From positions 25,922,764-25,986,763 of the forward strand of contig NC_090129.1 of the NCBI RefSeq assembly GCF_040581485.1: a stretch of DNA of 64,000 nucleotides, written 5' to 3'. A model generated the notes under the pieces. It did no database searches and had not been told where the DNA came from. It saw only the letters and a list, made by a program, of their open reading frames with translations. The stretch's first letter is position 1. Each line of letters begins with the position of its first letter. The position numbers and the translations under genes were made by a program. Below are positions 38,199-50,973 of this stretch, one piece after another. This DNA comes from Linepithema humile. Lineage: Eukaryota; Arthropoda; Insecta; Hymenoptera; Formicidae.

Positions 38199-39509
38199 GT
38201 ATAAATAGCAGGATAAAGCTATCGAGCTATCCCTTCTCTTTTTTCCTTTCGTTATGCAATAAATTGTAAATAATCGCGGCAATAACAATGATCCCATTGC
38301 CGTTCGCGATAGTTGAAATACGCCATTGTGCAAAATACCACCGACACGAGGATGAGTGAAACTATGAATTTTTCGCTCTCGTGCGAAACACGAGCGCGGT
38401 CAAGAAAAATCCCCTACAGCTATCCGACCGGATTCATACGATTCGCACAAAAATATATTCGAGACATACAATCATATCGGAGCTATGCACTGGTATGCAT
38501 GTATCACTCAACAATCGTATCGCAACTCAATTTGTGTGGAATGCTGTCTCATACATATTTACTCTACATCGAGTCCATTCGGGGAATTCTAGCGATATAT
38601 ATATCATATGTGACACACATAAAAGCCACATACGGTGAGAGACGACTATTTGCTATAAACTATAATAATATTAAACACGCATTTGCGATTCGGTTCATGT
38701 CGCACGCAATATTAATTGTGCATTGTTTGTTTGTTGACACTATCGTTTAATTAAAAATTAATCATGATCATAAAAGTGATTGGTGCGATACGAATGTCCG
38801 ATGAAATGTTAATGCACTTCGATATTTTCATTACGCGGATTATCGAAATCGTTTAATGCAATTTAAAGAAGCACTCGTGTAGATAATGACCAAAGATAAA
38901 TATCACAGTTAATATTTTCGACTCTACAAAATATGTTTTTTAATTGTTGTATGTTTATTTCGTTTTTCTATCGAACAAAAAAATGTTTTTGAACATCTTC
39001 AAGTTCTTTAAATTCTTTTTTAAGTTCTTAGAAAATATTTTTATATAATTTATTCCATTTGCATGTAGACGCATTCCTATAATGCAAAAAAAAAAACAAT
39101 TTAACATATCACAAAAAACAAGTCACAAAGTTAAATAAAAAAATGTTAAATGTGGTCAAGAATAGATAAATATGCAAATATCATGCGCGTGTGAGTCAAA
39201 TATGCAAAATTATGCGCTTATAGGTAAAGTACGAAAAAAAAAAACTATAATTCCACGTACAGGGATGAAAACGCACAGCTCCTGAAGATTTATATTTATT
39301 CAGTAGCTTTACCAGAAGCGAATACAAATAAATATGCATTAGTATATTCAAAACTATTTTGCACCAACTGTGAAATCTTTGTTTTCAATTGAAAAAGATG
39401 ACGGTATTCAAATGCTTATCATTTAAAATAATTTATGACGAGCTGATCGTAATGTAAAAAGAATAAAATTAAAAGTACTCTACGCCACACCAAAATGTTT
39501 ATTTAAAAG

Positions 39510-39543
<34 letters not shown>

Positions 39544-42500
39544 ATTAGTATCCGTAATGTTATTTTCATCTCAATTTTTACTCAGATCTTACATCATAGT
39601 TTTACGCAGTGACCTATTTCTGATTGTCATTTCGATGTCTTTCGACGAGGAGAACTATTTCAAGCTATCAGGCAGGTTGACTTTTTCGCTTTTATGACCG
39701 GGTCTACGTGTATATGTCTACGCGAAACCCTGAAACATAGAACACACGTTCGCGAAGAGCGAAGACCGAGGAAGAGACGACGAAGGAGAAGGTCACTCGA
39801 TAATGCTTTCGACGACGTGGCCATTAACCGTACGAGGAGACTAAGGGGATGCGGCGACGCGCGAGGAGAACGTGTTCCCTGCGCTGGGCTCGCTCGCTCG
39901 CTCCGCTCGGATGCACGCCCAGTAAGGCATCAGACGTCCTACATCGATCACATCATCGGTCGAAGATCCTTCCGATACACGCGATAGGCCCATCGATATA
40001 AATGGGTTCGAGCGAGCGCGCACATCACGGCATTAAAGGAGAGAAAGTGAACGAGACACCGCGACGGCGGTAGCGGCAACGGCAGTCTTAAGGGAGCTCG
40101 CGGCGCTTTTCACATACCGTTTTGTTTCGTTTATCCCCGTGAGATAAATGCAGTCACTCTCGCGCGAATATAAACGCCGATACGCGTACGCATAAGTGCA
40201 TGTCATAGCGTGCATAAAACATCAATCGTAAAATATGAGAGACCGTATTTTTACCTCTCTCGCGAGAATGTTACAAGCAGAATTGCGCAGAACTGCTCTG
40301 GCGCTGCGGAACATTTTATGTAAACCTATAAACTTGTACCGCTGATATCCATCATCTAAAATATGACTTACGGACTCTGCCGGAGATATATTAATAAATA
40401 TTTTAGGAATATAATCGATTAATTTTGGATAAAAATCACGACATCAAAAAGTCACGGTCATTGTGCATTTTTAAAAATATATATGTAAATATGTTCACAC
40501 GAAACGTGTGATTATAAATGATATTAATCCATTAAAAGTCTAAATAAATAAGCTGGATTTATGCCTGTTGTACATTACTTTTTTCTCGTGATTGATTAAT
40601 GCTAGCTATACATATCGAAAAACTGCCTTTTTTGCTACTTTGTTTCAAGCATAAAGTAAAGATGTCATTAATAAAAAAAATCACAGTAAAACTTAAACCA
40701 TTCGACATTAGCTAATATTTTCAGAAGTTCGATATTATTTAATTAATTTTCATACTTCATTCAAACGCCGATAATAAATTAATTTTTTATTGGCAAATTA
40801 TATTATAATCGCGATAAGAGAAATACATCGGAAAAACAGCAAGAAGGAATTGCTTGTCGCAATTATTTATACGTTATCTACGACGCCAACTCGTGATAAA
40901 TAATATTACGATTGAATTGAATACGGAATTACAATCCATCTTATCGCTGACACACGTTTGCCTACGGTAAGATAAATTGTAATTTTTATATTCAAATCAA
41001 TCATAATGTTGTTCATGACAAGCTGAGCGGATTAAAAATTGTCTAATGAAAGGGCTGAAACGACGAGCGCGCGTGGGAACGCATGTGATGTACATTATTG
41101 TCATTCCGATGAAAATTGTGAATACGCGGTAGATTCATAACAGCTCTGATTACTCTCTCGGCGATGGTCCATCGTTAGACAAATTTATCGAGTTAAGACG
41201 CGGCATAGTGTTCCTCAAGCACTTAACTGCATCGTAAATTAGACGAAAATGCTGTGTACGCTCTTGCAGTAAACGCGTGCGCTTTCGTATAACCGATGAA
41301 TACGTACGGTGTAGTTGTGTGGCGGAAAAGTGCAAACAGAAAATCGCTGCAGAATTTTCTTCATCGGAAGTTTCTTGAAATAGTAAGAAGGCTCCTTTTA
41401 GCCTGCTCTTTTCAATTAAACTTTGAAAATAAAATAAGTATTCAGATGGACGACGAAGGAAAAGAAACTTATAAGAAGATGTGAAAAGCACAGCGACAAT
41501 GTACAGCGACAATGTGCATGGAAAAGAAGAATAAAATATCTACTTAGCATCTAGCAAATTATTTTGCATGCTCGAATAATCGGATTATTTCCTTAATGCG
41601 GTACAAGGCGACGCTTTTTAGTAAATGTCTCAAACATATGTGAGAATCTCCTCAGAATGTTACTTCTTCAAAATGGGGAGAAGCAGGCTATTAGAAGTTC
41701 CTAACAAACATAATTAATTGAAACAGAAAGCTCAATAGGAATGAATAGGAATTCATTTTGTGAAATTGAATTCGTAATCATCGAAATGAAGGATTAGATT
41801 GAAAATGTTTGAATTCTTTTCCGCTCTCGACACCTATTACCATTACATTCATTGTAGATAATTAAACAAATAATCTCTTTGGTTTCTTCTGTAGAATAGT
41901 ATGCAATCGTAAAAAAATTAAGTACCTAATGTGAAATAAAAAGCAATTCATTTTTAAGCATTTTAATTGCTGTTAAAAAGATAATTTATTTAACTTTATT
42001 AGAAAAATTAAAACAAATAAAAAAAATTTTTTTAAATTTTTTTTAACTTTTTACCTTTGATTTCCAACATTTGGAATCCATTATTTTACACAGAATAAAT
42101 TGCCACCTACTTTTTCTGTCTTTTTTTCAACTTTATTTTACGGAAATTCCTTAGAGCAAAGAATGCGCGTTTCACTTAAAATTTACGGCGACGTGGAACG
42201 TCGCGAAGTGCACTTTCGACAATTAAATTCACATTTCTACCAAATGGTTACATTTAGAGACTGTCTCATTCATATTTTAATACTAGATTAAACGCGATTT
42301 TCATATATTACATAGATGGAACTTAAAATTGCATGACTATGTTAGCGCTAAATTCGTTATGAACCAGAAACAGTGTGACCTATACCCATATTCCGCATTT
42401 AAGTATTGTTAAATGCGGCCATCTGATTCAAAATTTTATCTATTTTACATCAAGATCACATCTCTACTCGTAATATTACGTCAAAAGTGAGAATCAGATG

Positions 42501-43676
42501 AGCGTATCAAGCTAAAAATATATGATATAAATATAGACTAATGTGTTGAATTGTGATCGATGTTTGTAGGACAAGCTTATATAAAAAGATTCCAACTCTT
42601 GGCTCGAATGTCCAAACTATAAAAATTTATGAAGTTGAATAAAATAAATGCATGGAATCTCCTATATAGCTCCTATATAACTAAAAATACACTATTTCTT
42701 ACGACAAGGTTAAACCGCCTGAAAAACCGGTAATCGTTTACATTTTCGCTAACGATATTTTGATAAAGATATATTCAATTCAATTTAGTATTTATATATT
42801 CGCATTCATGATTAGTCCGCATTCTCATCTTTTACAAGGTAAGAAATGCTATTTTTATATTGCATAAAATTTTTATATTACAATAAAATTTTAAGTTATG
42901 TGATTGTATTTGACATTATGCGACGTGAAATGTAAAAAAATATGAGCACTAAAATGCTCCCAACTGTGCCAAGATTGTGATTATCTTGTTATGCGATTAT
43001 CCTATTACAATGCTAATACCATTACGCTATCAGTATCAAATCTTACGGTTACGGTTTTAGGAGGTAGTTGCTTCTGAGATTCAGTTTCCATCGTAAAGAA
43101 AATCTAATAACAGCACGTCTTATTTGAGGCGCATTGAAATATAATCGAAATAAACTACCGTTTCTGCGAACTTTCATTGATTCTAACTAGATCTTGTCAA
43201 ATAAAATTTCGATCATTGTTTCTGGTAGAATTCTCTCCTTTTTATAAACATTTATACACATTTACAATAACTATTGAAAAATTAAAAAGAAAAACACTGC
43301 TTCCAAATTAATTTTGCATTTGCAAATTGATTTGATAAACGCATTTCAAATATTTAGCCGTTTACTTCCGGATAAAAAAAGATTACCACAATTTTTATAG
43401 TACATGAGAGGGTCTATAGCAAGCCTCATTGATTTTAGATAAGTTTTACAAAAATACCGTTCGAGTATCTATCGATTTTCGAATGAAAAAAATTCTTATC
43501 AAGATTCCACCAGCATATGGGGTCCCGCAAAGCTTAACAAACAAGGATCTAATTCATGGATCTTCTCACGAATAACTACCTCTCCTCACCTTCGGTCATG
43601 GTGCGTATTCGCACGGTAATTGCACAGCGGCTACCATTTGAATAATTTCATCTACGAGGCAAGGACGTGTACTCAC
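38199..43676. other. Long non-coding stretch with a CpG-rich block
   Basis: No supported gene. A G+C- and CpG-rich block at about 39690-40220 contains arginine-rich frames on both strands that are typical of translated CpG-rich DNA. A poly-A tract is at 39510-39542. Otherwise AT-rich. A short cysteine-containing frame at about 41250-41375 was considered and not accepted. Confidence 0.35.
39510..39542. repeat. Poly-A tract (33 bases)
   Basis: A nearly pure adenine run. It could be the tail of an old retroposed sequence, but no body with target duplications was found upstream. Confidence 0.9.
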
Positions 43677-45180
43677 CAGGGACGTGCGCGGCTAGATGGT
43701 TGACGACGATCCGCAGCTCGTCAGCTCGTCGAACAAATGCTTCTGATCGGTAATGATCGTGCTGCTGCTGTGTTATTGCTTCTCGTGGGCGTGTCTCTTA
43801 TCGCCACCGAATGCACGGAGATCGTAAATATGATCGGCTTGACGGCTCGTAACCCTTGCGTGCCGATCGCCGTGCCAAATGTTCGATCGCGATCATCGGG
43901 GAACGACGCCGGCGTCGTTTTCGACGGTGCCGATCGATCTCGCTATTTACCGCACTTCCGATTATTAGTTCACGCAACCGCAATATCGGCGTGACAATTA
44001 TGCTAAACTCGCGAGGGAATATTCGGGCTCGGTGAAGCACTTCGTGAAACTTTAATTTCGCCGGAAGACACTCGAGATGATCCTCCTTTGCCCTCTAAAC
44101 CTTTAATTGTTCGGCTAATTCATCCGACATTTGTTTCAAAGCCTCTCGTGGATTCTATTTCTCATAAACATGCGATTTGATTACCGCTATAATCGAAACA
44201 CTTTACACCTCGCATTTATGAGAATCAATGGCGAACATTTAAATTCCAAGTGTTAATTGCAGCAAAGCTTTACGCAATACTTATGTGAACTCGACGCGGG
44301 AACAGCAGCGTTTCGCGGTAATAGCCAATTGTGTGACCAACATGATAAATACAAAAAGATGAAAAGACAACGGTAACACTGAAAACAAACATTAACGTCG
44401 CATTGCAAATTAAGCATAAAAATCGCTAAAACCAATTAATTGTGATTGTATCGCGCCAACCGTGAGATTTCTTACGAATCATCTTTGAAAGAAGGATCAT
44501 CTCGTAAACGACCAAACGGTTTCCTATCCTGATTGTACATAAAAAGACAGTCCGAAGATTGTGTTACGAGTTTACCTCGAACTTTTCCACTCGCGAGAAT
44601 TTTATTGTCTTCGCGTTTTTACGTACGTACAATAGCGACCGACTTGTAAACACGATGCAGCACGTGGTGTTGTTTCCGTTCAGTTGGAGATCGTCGTCGC
44701 GATATCCGCGATACTTCGAACCGTTTATACTCCGCTAACACGTTACACGTTAATGATGCGTCTCTCCCTCTCGCGTGTGCACTTAGATTTACGGAATTTC
44801 ACTGCGCGTAACTTCAGGCGGCGCGCGTTCAATTGTCCTCTGCCGTTTTTTGTCGTCTTTCTCTTTTTCTCTCTTTATCGTTCGAATGTACAGAATGATA
44901 CCAAATCGGCAGAACTTACCGGCGACAGTTGACAATTGACAAAACGAATGCAATGCCTACAATGAGTTTACGAAGCACGCGGACGCGCAGCTGCTACTAA
45001 ACTCCTCGAACGGGCGCGAACCAAACGACTCGAAGCGCGCGCGCCGCCACCGCCGAGAAACTGGCGGCAATGAATAGCGACGCCAGCGACGACGACAATG
45101 ACGCCCTCGCAATCACTAATCAAAGTAACCCTGAAGGGTTGCACCACAAAATTCTCATGGTTAATTTCACGCAAGATCAC
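43677..45180 (-). promoter_or_regulatory. CpG-rich region with a possible 5' UTR exon on the minus strand
   Basis: This 1.5-kb block is the most CpG-rich in the window. On the minus strand it ends in a good splice donor (CCTG|GTGAGTAC, exon boundary at 43677). Frames inside it have no coding character, so a non-coding first exon with promoter is the best reading. The nearest minus-strand gene downstream is the DH31-receptor-like gene, whose first coding exon (33314-33228) starts at an acceptor with 5' UTR, so a spliced leader from here would fit. This link is inference. Confidence 0.3.
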
Positions 45181-46811
45181 TAGAGATCTCTATGCATGTT
45201 ACTGCATATAGAAACGCGCAAATTTCAATTTACACTTTGACTCACTTCAATCGATAAATAACATCAATCGCACTATTTCTATTCATTTTTCTATTAATGA
45301 TACATTACGATGAATTTGTATCTATATTAAAAAAGAATCTCTTCCGTAATGTAAAAAGTAAAGTTTGAAAATTGCATTTGTAAAATAGCTGCAAGTAACA
45401 TAATGTCACTCCAAATATATTACAGGGAAAGTGTTAGTCACCTTTGTCACCTTTGTCACGACCTTTATGTCTAGAAAACTGACGGCCACTTGAATTTAAT
45501 TAATTACTAATGCCGAGCATTGTTAACATATTTAACTAACAATTAAGTATGCAGTTTCCTTGATGGCATTTATCTTAAGCGTTGTCAAAACTGTGGATTT
45601 GCAAGATATTTATTATTTGATTCTACATCTCTTAAAGACTATGCTCGCTCTTTGTAAGGAACGGAGAAAAAAAAAACAAAATGTAGAAAATATATACAAA
45701 AGAAACATAAAGAGTGGTTACACAAGAGAAAAGTATACTAGAAGGTACATTAAGCTGTATTTTTTCGAGTTACATTTTCTTGGATTTCCTACGCTGAGCC
45801 CATTAAAACATATAATACTCTTAGGTCTTTTCTGGAAGTACTTTCGTAGTTTATAGAATGTAGAAACAATATACTTTGTCGTGAAATAATTGCGGTGAAA
45901 TTTCTCATGCAATTTTCAGCATGACCAAAAGTAAAAACGTTGAAACAATCGCTGTCTGTGTTCAACAATAAATAAAACAATTGGAAAAATTATCAAACTG
46001 CAATATTACGTTAACTTTATGTAAACGCAAGTATATAAAAGTGTAAAAATGCTTGCTATTTATTCTTTATTTACATCACCAATACAGCGCTGCCAATTGA
46101 ATTTCCGCCACTTGGAAATTTATTCTAAGGACTTACCCTTGTTATTCCTTTTTTCTTGCTTAACACGCACTCCTGGACAAGTTTCTGGGTCACAGTGAAT
46201 TAAATTACTGGAAGTTATTTGCGTTATTTTGTCTGCCAAACACGCGTCTACGTGCAATTTGATAAAAGATGAACGAAGTGAAATGAGATGCTAATTCAAA
46301 TTTTGCACTTGATCACAAACTACATATATTGAAGAGATAAAACTTTAATAACTTAATTCTTTATTACCACAGTTTTCATGCATTTTTTTACTATAAAAAT
46401 CCGTTTTAATATCTTGAAATTTGTAAAGTCAGAAGTCGTTCTTTTCCGATTTAAATATTTTCGAACATTTTGAATCAATCATACTTTTCTTAAAATAAAA
46501 TAATTGCAATAAAATTTTCAACGAGATTTTTGACATGATCGGAAACATGTTATTAAATACCTGAAATCGTCTCAATGTCTCTAGTAAACATGTGAAGATA
46601 AAAGCAGATTGTGTGTAAAATGAATATGATAAATATATCATACTTATTAATAATAATATTGAATAAATATATTATAAAGCATATTGATATCTAGCATGGC
46701 TTGTTGTGATTAAGTCAGCTTTTGCATAATTGAATGTACACGATACGCTGTTGCCGCATATTAATCCATATGTTGAAATAAATTTTCGTACAGTTTACTT
46801 TAAATTTTCAG
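45181..46811. other. Intergenic DNA, nothing recognised
   Basis: AT-rich. Short frames on both strands without similarity or splice signals. Confidence 0.4.
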
Positions 46812-48960
46812 GATGAAACGACGAGTGATTTGGTTGTGGAACATATTAAGACAATATTTGAGCAACTGCTCAATCCATGGTGTGAGATACCTCGTTGATA
46901 GCAATCTTTCATGGATCAAAAGGTAAATTTATTTTCGCAGATCTCTCACATTGTTTAAAATGTAACATGTGAAAGTGCTATGCAAATTGACAACAGAATT
47001 CATGGATGCTTATATAATTATCTAGTTGATCTCTTATGCAATTTGTTGGTGAGGTTGCATTTACATAGTAAATCATGTAATAAAAGAGTATCTTTATAAT
47101 CCTAGAGTACTATCATCGGATGATACCACACACACAGATTGACAGACACCAGTGCCTTCTGTTTCTTTTTGTATCAAGAGTTCAATGCAGATAAAAAACA
47201 AATACTTTAGAAAGTGAGTACAAGAATTTTTTCAGAACTTGATTCGCAGATGAACATTTAAGAATTCTAGATCTTTTCTTGGTCAGCTTTCATACACATT
47301 TATCATTGTAGTTTCTCCAATTTATTTCATTCAGGAAGTATTTGTTTCACATTTGTTTGTAATACTTTCTTTAAGACCACCAGGTACGCTCGAAAGTGAT
47401 CCTGTGACAAAAGGTGAAAAAATATCTGCAAAAGAGCTTAAAGCCCCTGCAAAGCTCCTCGACGCTTATGAACAAGTTAGTAATACGATTCCAGTGAAAT
47501 ACGTATTCTTAAGAATTTTGAAATTTAATATACAAATAACTAAAAAAAAATACATTTTTGTTTCACATAATCGTACAGATGAAAGTACCATGCAACAAGC
47601 TACTAGGAAGATGCGTGTGAAATGGTGTGGAATTCGATTGTTGCAAAGAGTTTAAAACGGGATCTTGCCTGACAATGAATTCGTTAAATACAGATCAAGG
47701 AAAAGCACCACGTTTAAACTTTTTTGTCAATCGTATTGTGAAATACAGTGATCTTGTCATCGATATGACGAACGACGAACAACTAATCTTTTTCTTCAGG
47801 AATTTTTAGACGTACGTCACTTTTCGTTAAATACTAAAAGTCAAATAGACACAATTTGCTGTAAATATTAGTCAAAATTAATAAGATTTTATTCATTCTC
47901 CGTCTTTTAATTTTAGTCTTTTTAGTTTTATCTAGAAATTAAAAAAATTAACTAAATATTAACAAAGCTTTAATTAATATTTAAAGCAGTCACTTACATC
48001 AGATGCAATGTGATCATTTATAATATTATTCTTTACATATCCCTTATTTATAGGTGCACGTAACTCAACAATTACGAAGTACCAATTGTCATCCAAAAGA
48101 CTCAAGAAGCAATAAGAAAAAATTTTACAACGCGTTTAGATTTCACAATGACAAGCATATACACCGAAGATTCGATGAAGAGTATCTCAGTACAACAGAG
48201 AAAGTGTCGTTTCGCGGATGAAGTCGACGATATAAAGTTGCATTATATATACAACGACGATATCTGTATCGTGGAAGTACGAATTTCTTAAACTGATGCA
48301 TCTGGTTGATGAATATGCATGCATTAAATTTCCATTCTTATGTTTGCGCCAAGTTATCGTATAAATCTTGAATAATTTATGACGTTATTTTCGTAGTTGT
48401 ACGTTTGGCGAATGTTAAAAATCTGCGGCTGCGTAAATTTCTACTATCCAACGCCGCCGGGTGCAAGAACCTGCAATATGACAGAATCGGAATGTACTTA
48501 CAATAACAAGGAAGAGATCAAATCTATAGCGGTACAAAAATCGACGTGTGTTCCAAATTGTTAGGGAACGAGCATTGTTATGTATGTATAGATAAAATTA
48601 TATATAAAATGTGTATATATAAAATTATTTTTAATTATATTTCTCTTTTTTTTTTTTTTTGCTTTTCTCGCTCACTAGCATTTTGATTTCTATTTTAACG
48701 ATATTAATTATGTTTCAGAATTGCCAACAAGTCTTTCAAACAGAATAAGCAGAGTAACATTACTAGATTCCATTTAAAGATGCTCACTCATCCATTCTTG
48801 ATGTTTCGACGATATGTTATCTTCGATTTAATAGATTTAGTCGGTAATGTGCCAAGTCTAGCATCTGTATATTTTTGGCATGTGTCTGTCTTTTTATATG
48901 GATCTCAACTGCATAACGTAAATTTCAAAGATAATTCTTGATCAAATACTATGACAGTTT
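46812..48960 (+). pseudogene. Decayed pickpocket (DEG/ENaC) sodium-channel gene
   Basis: Successive blocks match a pickpocket channel in order. 46812-46922 gives the cytoplasmic N-terminus (NCSIHGVRYLVDSNLSWIKR). 47106-47213 gives the start of the extracellular loop (DTTHTD, stop, QTPVPSVSFCI). About 47582-47809 gives RCV, stop, NGVEFDCCKEF and CLTMNSLNTDQG. About 48085-48276 gives SMKSISVQQRKCRFADEVDD. 48397-48531 gives ICGCVNFYYPTPPGARTCN. 48719-48960 gives a weak second membrane segment region (RRYVIFDLIDLVGN). Defects: TGA at 47140-47142 and 47618-47620, a stop and frame change near 48055-48080, no first membrane helix exon found, and loss of the usual GLFLG-type motif in the second helix. 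Functional members are trimeric, amiloride-sensitive cation channels used in sensing. Confidence 0.75.
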
Positions 48961-49455
48961 CGTTACCGTCTTAGCGATGGGCTAATATGAAGATTTAGTA
49001 CGAATGTATAAACAGTCTTATCGCAACCTAAAATATTGCCACGGAAATAACACAGTGCAAAACGTGAATTTATATATCTATTTATACGCGAATTCTATCG
49101 ACTAACATATCAAACAATCGATTAATTATCAGATGTTTGAACGCGTGTGCTTTTTCCATCGGAAGCGCTTTCGGTTTTTTCATTCTCAGCTTTTTCGAGA
49201 TACCAATATTGACTGTTCGTTCGTCGCGATAGTATCTCATAAAGAATTGACAATTGACACACGCTCGACACGTAAAAATATAACGATATATAAATGTACA
49301 CAATTTAACGTAGACGTAGATAAAAAGGCTTAACTTCGTTGCATCGCTTTGAAGATGTAAAAGCGTTTATCAGGAAATATCTTGATGGAAATATACTATG
49401 CTACAACATGTGATAGTCAGCTGACAATTTGATAAATATAAATGTCAACGACGAG
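48961..49455. other. Intergenic DNA before the EcKL gene
   Basis: No gene supported. Overlapping short frames on both strands at 49080-49330 lack similarity. Confidence 0.35.
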
Positions 49456-49463
49456 TATATAAA
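49456..49463 (+). promoter_or_regulatory. TATA box of the EcKL gene
   Basis: TATATAAA lies 71 bases before the ATG at 49527, leaving room for a start site about 30 bases downstream and a leader of about 40 bases. This suggests an inducible, focused promoter, in contrast to the CpG-rich promoters elsewhere in the window. Confidence 0.6.
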
Positions 49464-49526
49464 GAAAGACAAATGATTTTGGCGACTATTATTTCTATCT
49501 GAACGCACTATTTATAAGAAGAGAAT

Positions 49527-50816
49527 ATGGCTAATATAGCTAATACGACTGTACAGATAAAAAGGTGTCCTGAAACAAAAACTGGTGCCAATGTCAACAA
49601 AAATAATGGCATCTACAAATTGCTGTCATTCGAAGAGGTGAAAGAAGTGGTGAGACGCGTACTGGACAATGACGTCGATCTGATGGAATACACTATTCGA
49701 TCATATTCCGAAGGTAAGCTCGGATATCTCGGCTCTCATTATCGCCTTGACGTAAAAGCTGCGAAAAAAAACGAAACCGTCTCTCTCTCGCTCTTTCTCA
49801 AATCCGTGCCTTACGAAGTCCCCGATCAAGCCGACTACGTGATAAAAAAGGGTGTCTTCAAGCAAGAGACGAAATTTTACAGCCACATAATACCGCTACT
49901 CCGTGAAGGATATCACGGGGAGCCATGGGCGCCGATGTGCTACAAAGTGAAGGATAATTTGATGGTCCTCGAGGAATTGAGCGGCAAGGGTTACTCAATA
50001 CGGGACAAGCTTTTCGACGAGACACTCGTACGCGCCGGCTTGAGCGCTCTCGCGCGAATGCACGCCGCTTCCCTGCTGGCGGAAGAGCGTCTCGGCGTGC
50101 CTTTAAACCGATTGTATCCCGAAGCTTTTGTGGAGAGAGCTTTCAGTCACGACGGAATGACACGATTGTGGTTCGAGGCGGGCGTCGACGTGGCCGCGAC
50201 CGTGGCCGGACGTTTAGGATACGATTCTGATCTGGTGCGATCGGCTTGCGAAGAAGTTTATCACGCGATGAAGCCATCGTGCACGAAGATAAACGTGGTC
50301 AGTCACGGAGATCTCTGGGGCAACAATTTTATGTTCAATGAGGATGTGCCGCCTAAATGCTTACTGGTGGATTTCCAGCTATTGAGATACTCTCCCTTGG
50401 CGCACGACGTGGCTCAATTTTTGTATCTCTGTACAGACCGAAGTTTCAGAGAGACGCGGGAGAACGCGATGTTGCGGTATTATTACGAGACGCTGTGCGA
50501 CACTCTGAATGCTCACGCGAAAATTCGCACGCGAAGATCCTTGTGGTCGGAAGTGGTCGAGGGCATGGAGGAGCAACGTCTAGCCGCTGTCATCACCGCG
50601 AGCATCTACTTCCCTACGATTCTGATGGACGAAAACCTTAGCGCGCAAGTTATGAAGGATTCGGCAAGTTATGCCAATTACTATTTCTGGAACAGGAAAG
50701 AGTTCGTTCTCTCGAATATGGAGAAAGATAAAGTCTACGGGAGAAGAATTAGCGAAACTATCGTCGAACTAGTCGAACTTGCGTCGCGCTTAGACCAATT
50801 AATAAAGCCGTCTTAA
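49527..50816 (+). CDS. Ecdysteroid-kinase-like protein (EcKL; CHKov/DUF1679 family)
   Basis: A single-exon gene for 429 residues with the fold of small-molecule kinases related to choline kinase and aminoglycoside phosphotransferases. Visible landmarks are the ATP-binding lysine in LFLKSVP, the acidic partner in the QETKFYSHIIPLL helix, the hinge MVLEEL, the catalytic loop HGDLWGNN with Asp262, and the metal-binding DFQ with Asp282. The tail LFLY..TD...R and the length fit insect EcKinase (PF02958) proteins. Members phosphorylate ecdysteroids or xenobiotic alcohols in the cytosol; the actual substrate here is unknown. A TATA box lies just upstream. The gene converges on WDR75, with 157 bases between the two stop codons. 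No intron is present, and there is no sign of damage. Confidence 0.93.
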   Translation: MANIANTTVQIKRCPETKTGANVNKNNGIYKLLSFEEVKEVVRRVLDNDVDLMEYTIRSYSEGKLGYLGSHYRLDVKAAKKNETVSLSLFLKSVPYEVPDQADYVIKKGVFKQETKFYSHIIPLLREGYHGEPWAPMCYKVKDNLMVLEELSGKGYSIRDKLFDETLVRAGLSALARMHAASLLAEERLGVPLNRLYPEAFVERAFSHDGMTRLWFEAGVDVAATVAGRLGYDSDLVRSACEEVYHAMKPSCTKINVVSHGDLWGNNFMFNEDVPPKCLLVDFQLLRYSPLAHDVAQFLYLCTDRSFRETRENAMLRYYYETLCDTLNAHAKIRTRRSLWSEVVEGMEEQRLAAVITASIYFPTILMDENLSAQVMKDSASYANYYFWNRKEFVLSNMEKDKVYGRRISETIVELVELASRLDQLIKPS

Positions 50817-50973
50817 AGTCTTAGATACGTAATATAATTTATTCACACGCGTGTGAAGCTTTTATCGACGTCAAAGTAGCCTGTACATAGATTTCGTTTA
50901 GAGAATACATAGTTGTTGAATTAATAATTGTATGATCTTACCGTTGCAGTTTGTACGGCAACTTTTGTACGAT

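Noticed and set aside
39694..40023. Arginine-rich frames on both strands
   Set aside because: They are what CpG-rich DNA yields in any frame; there are no domain motifs or splice partners.
41250..41375. Short plus-strand frame with spaced cysteines (VRCSCVAEKCKQK), possibly a transposase zinc finger
   Set aside because: Too short, stops at once, and no neighbouring transposase sequence; the pattern is not specific enough.
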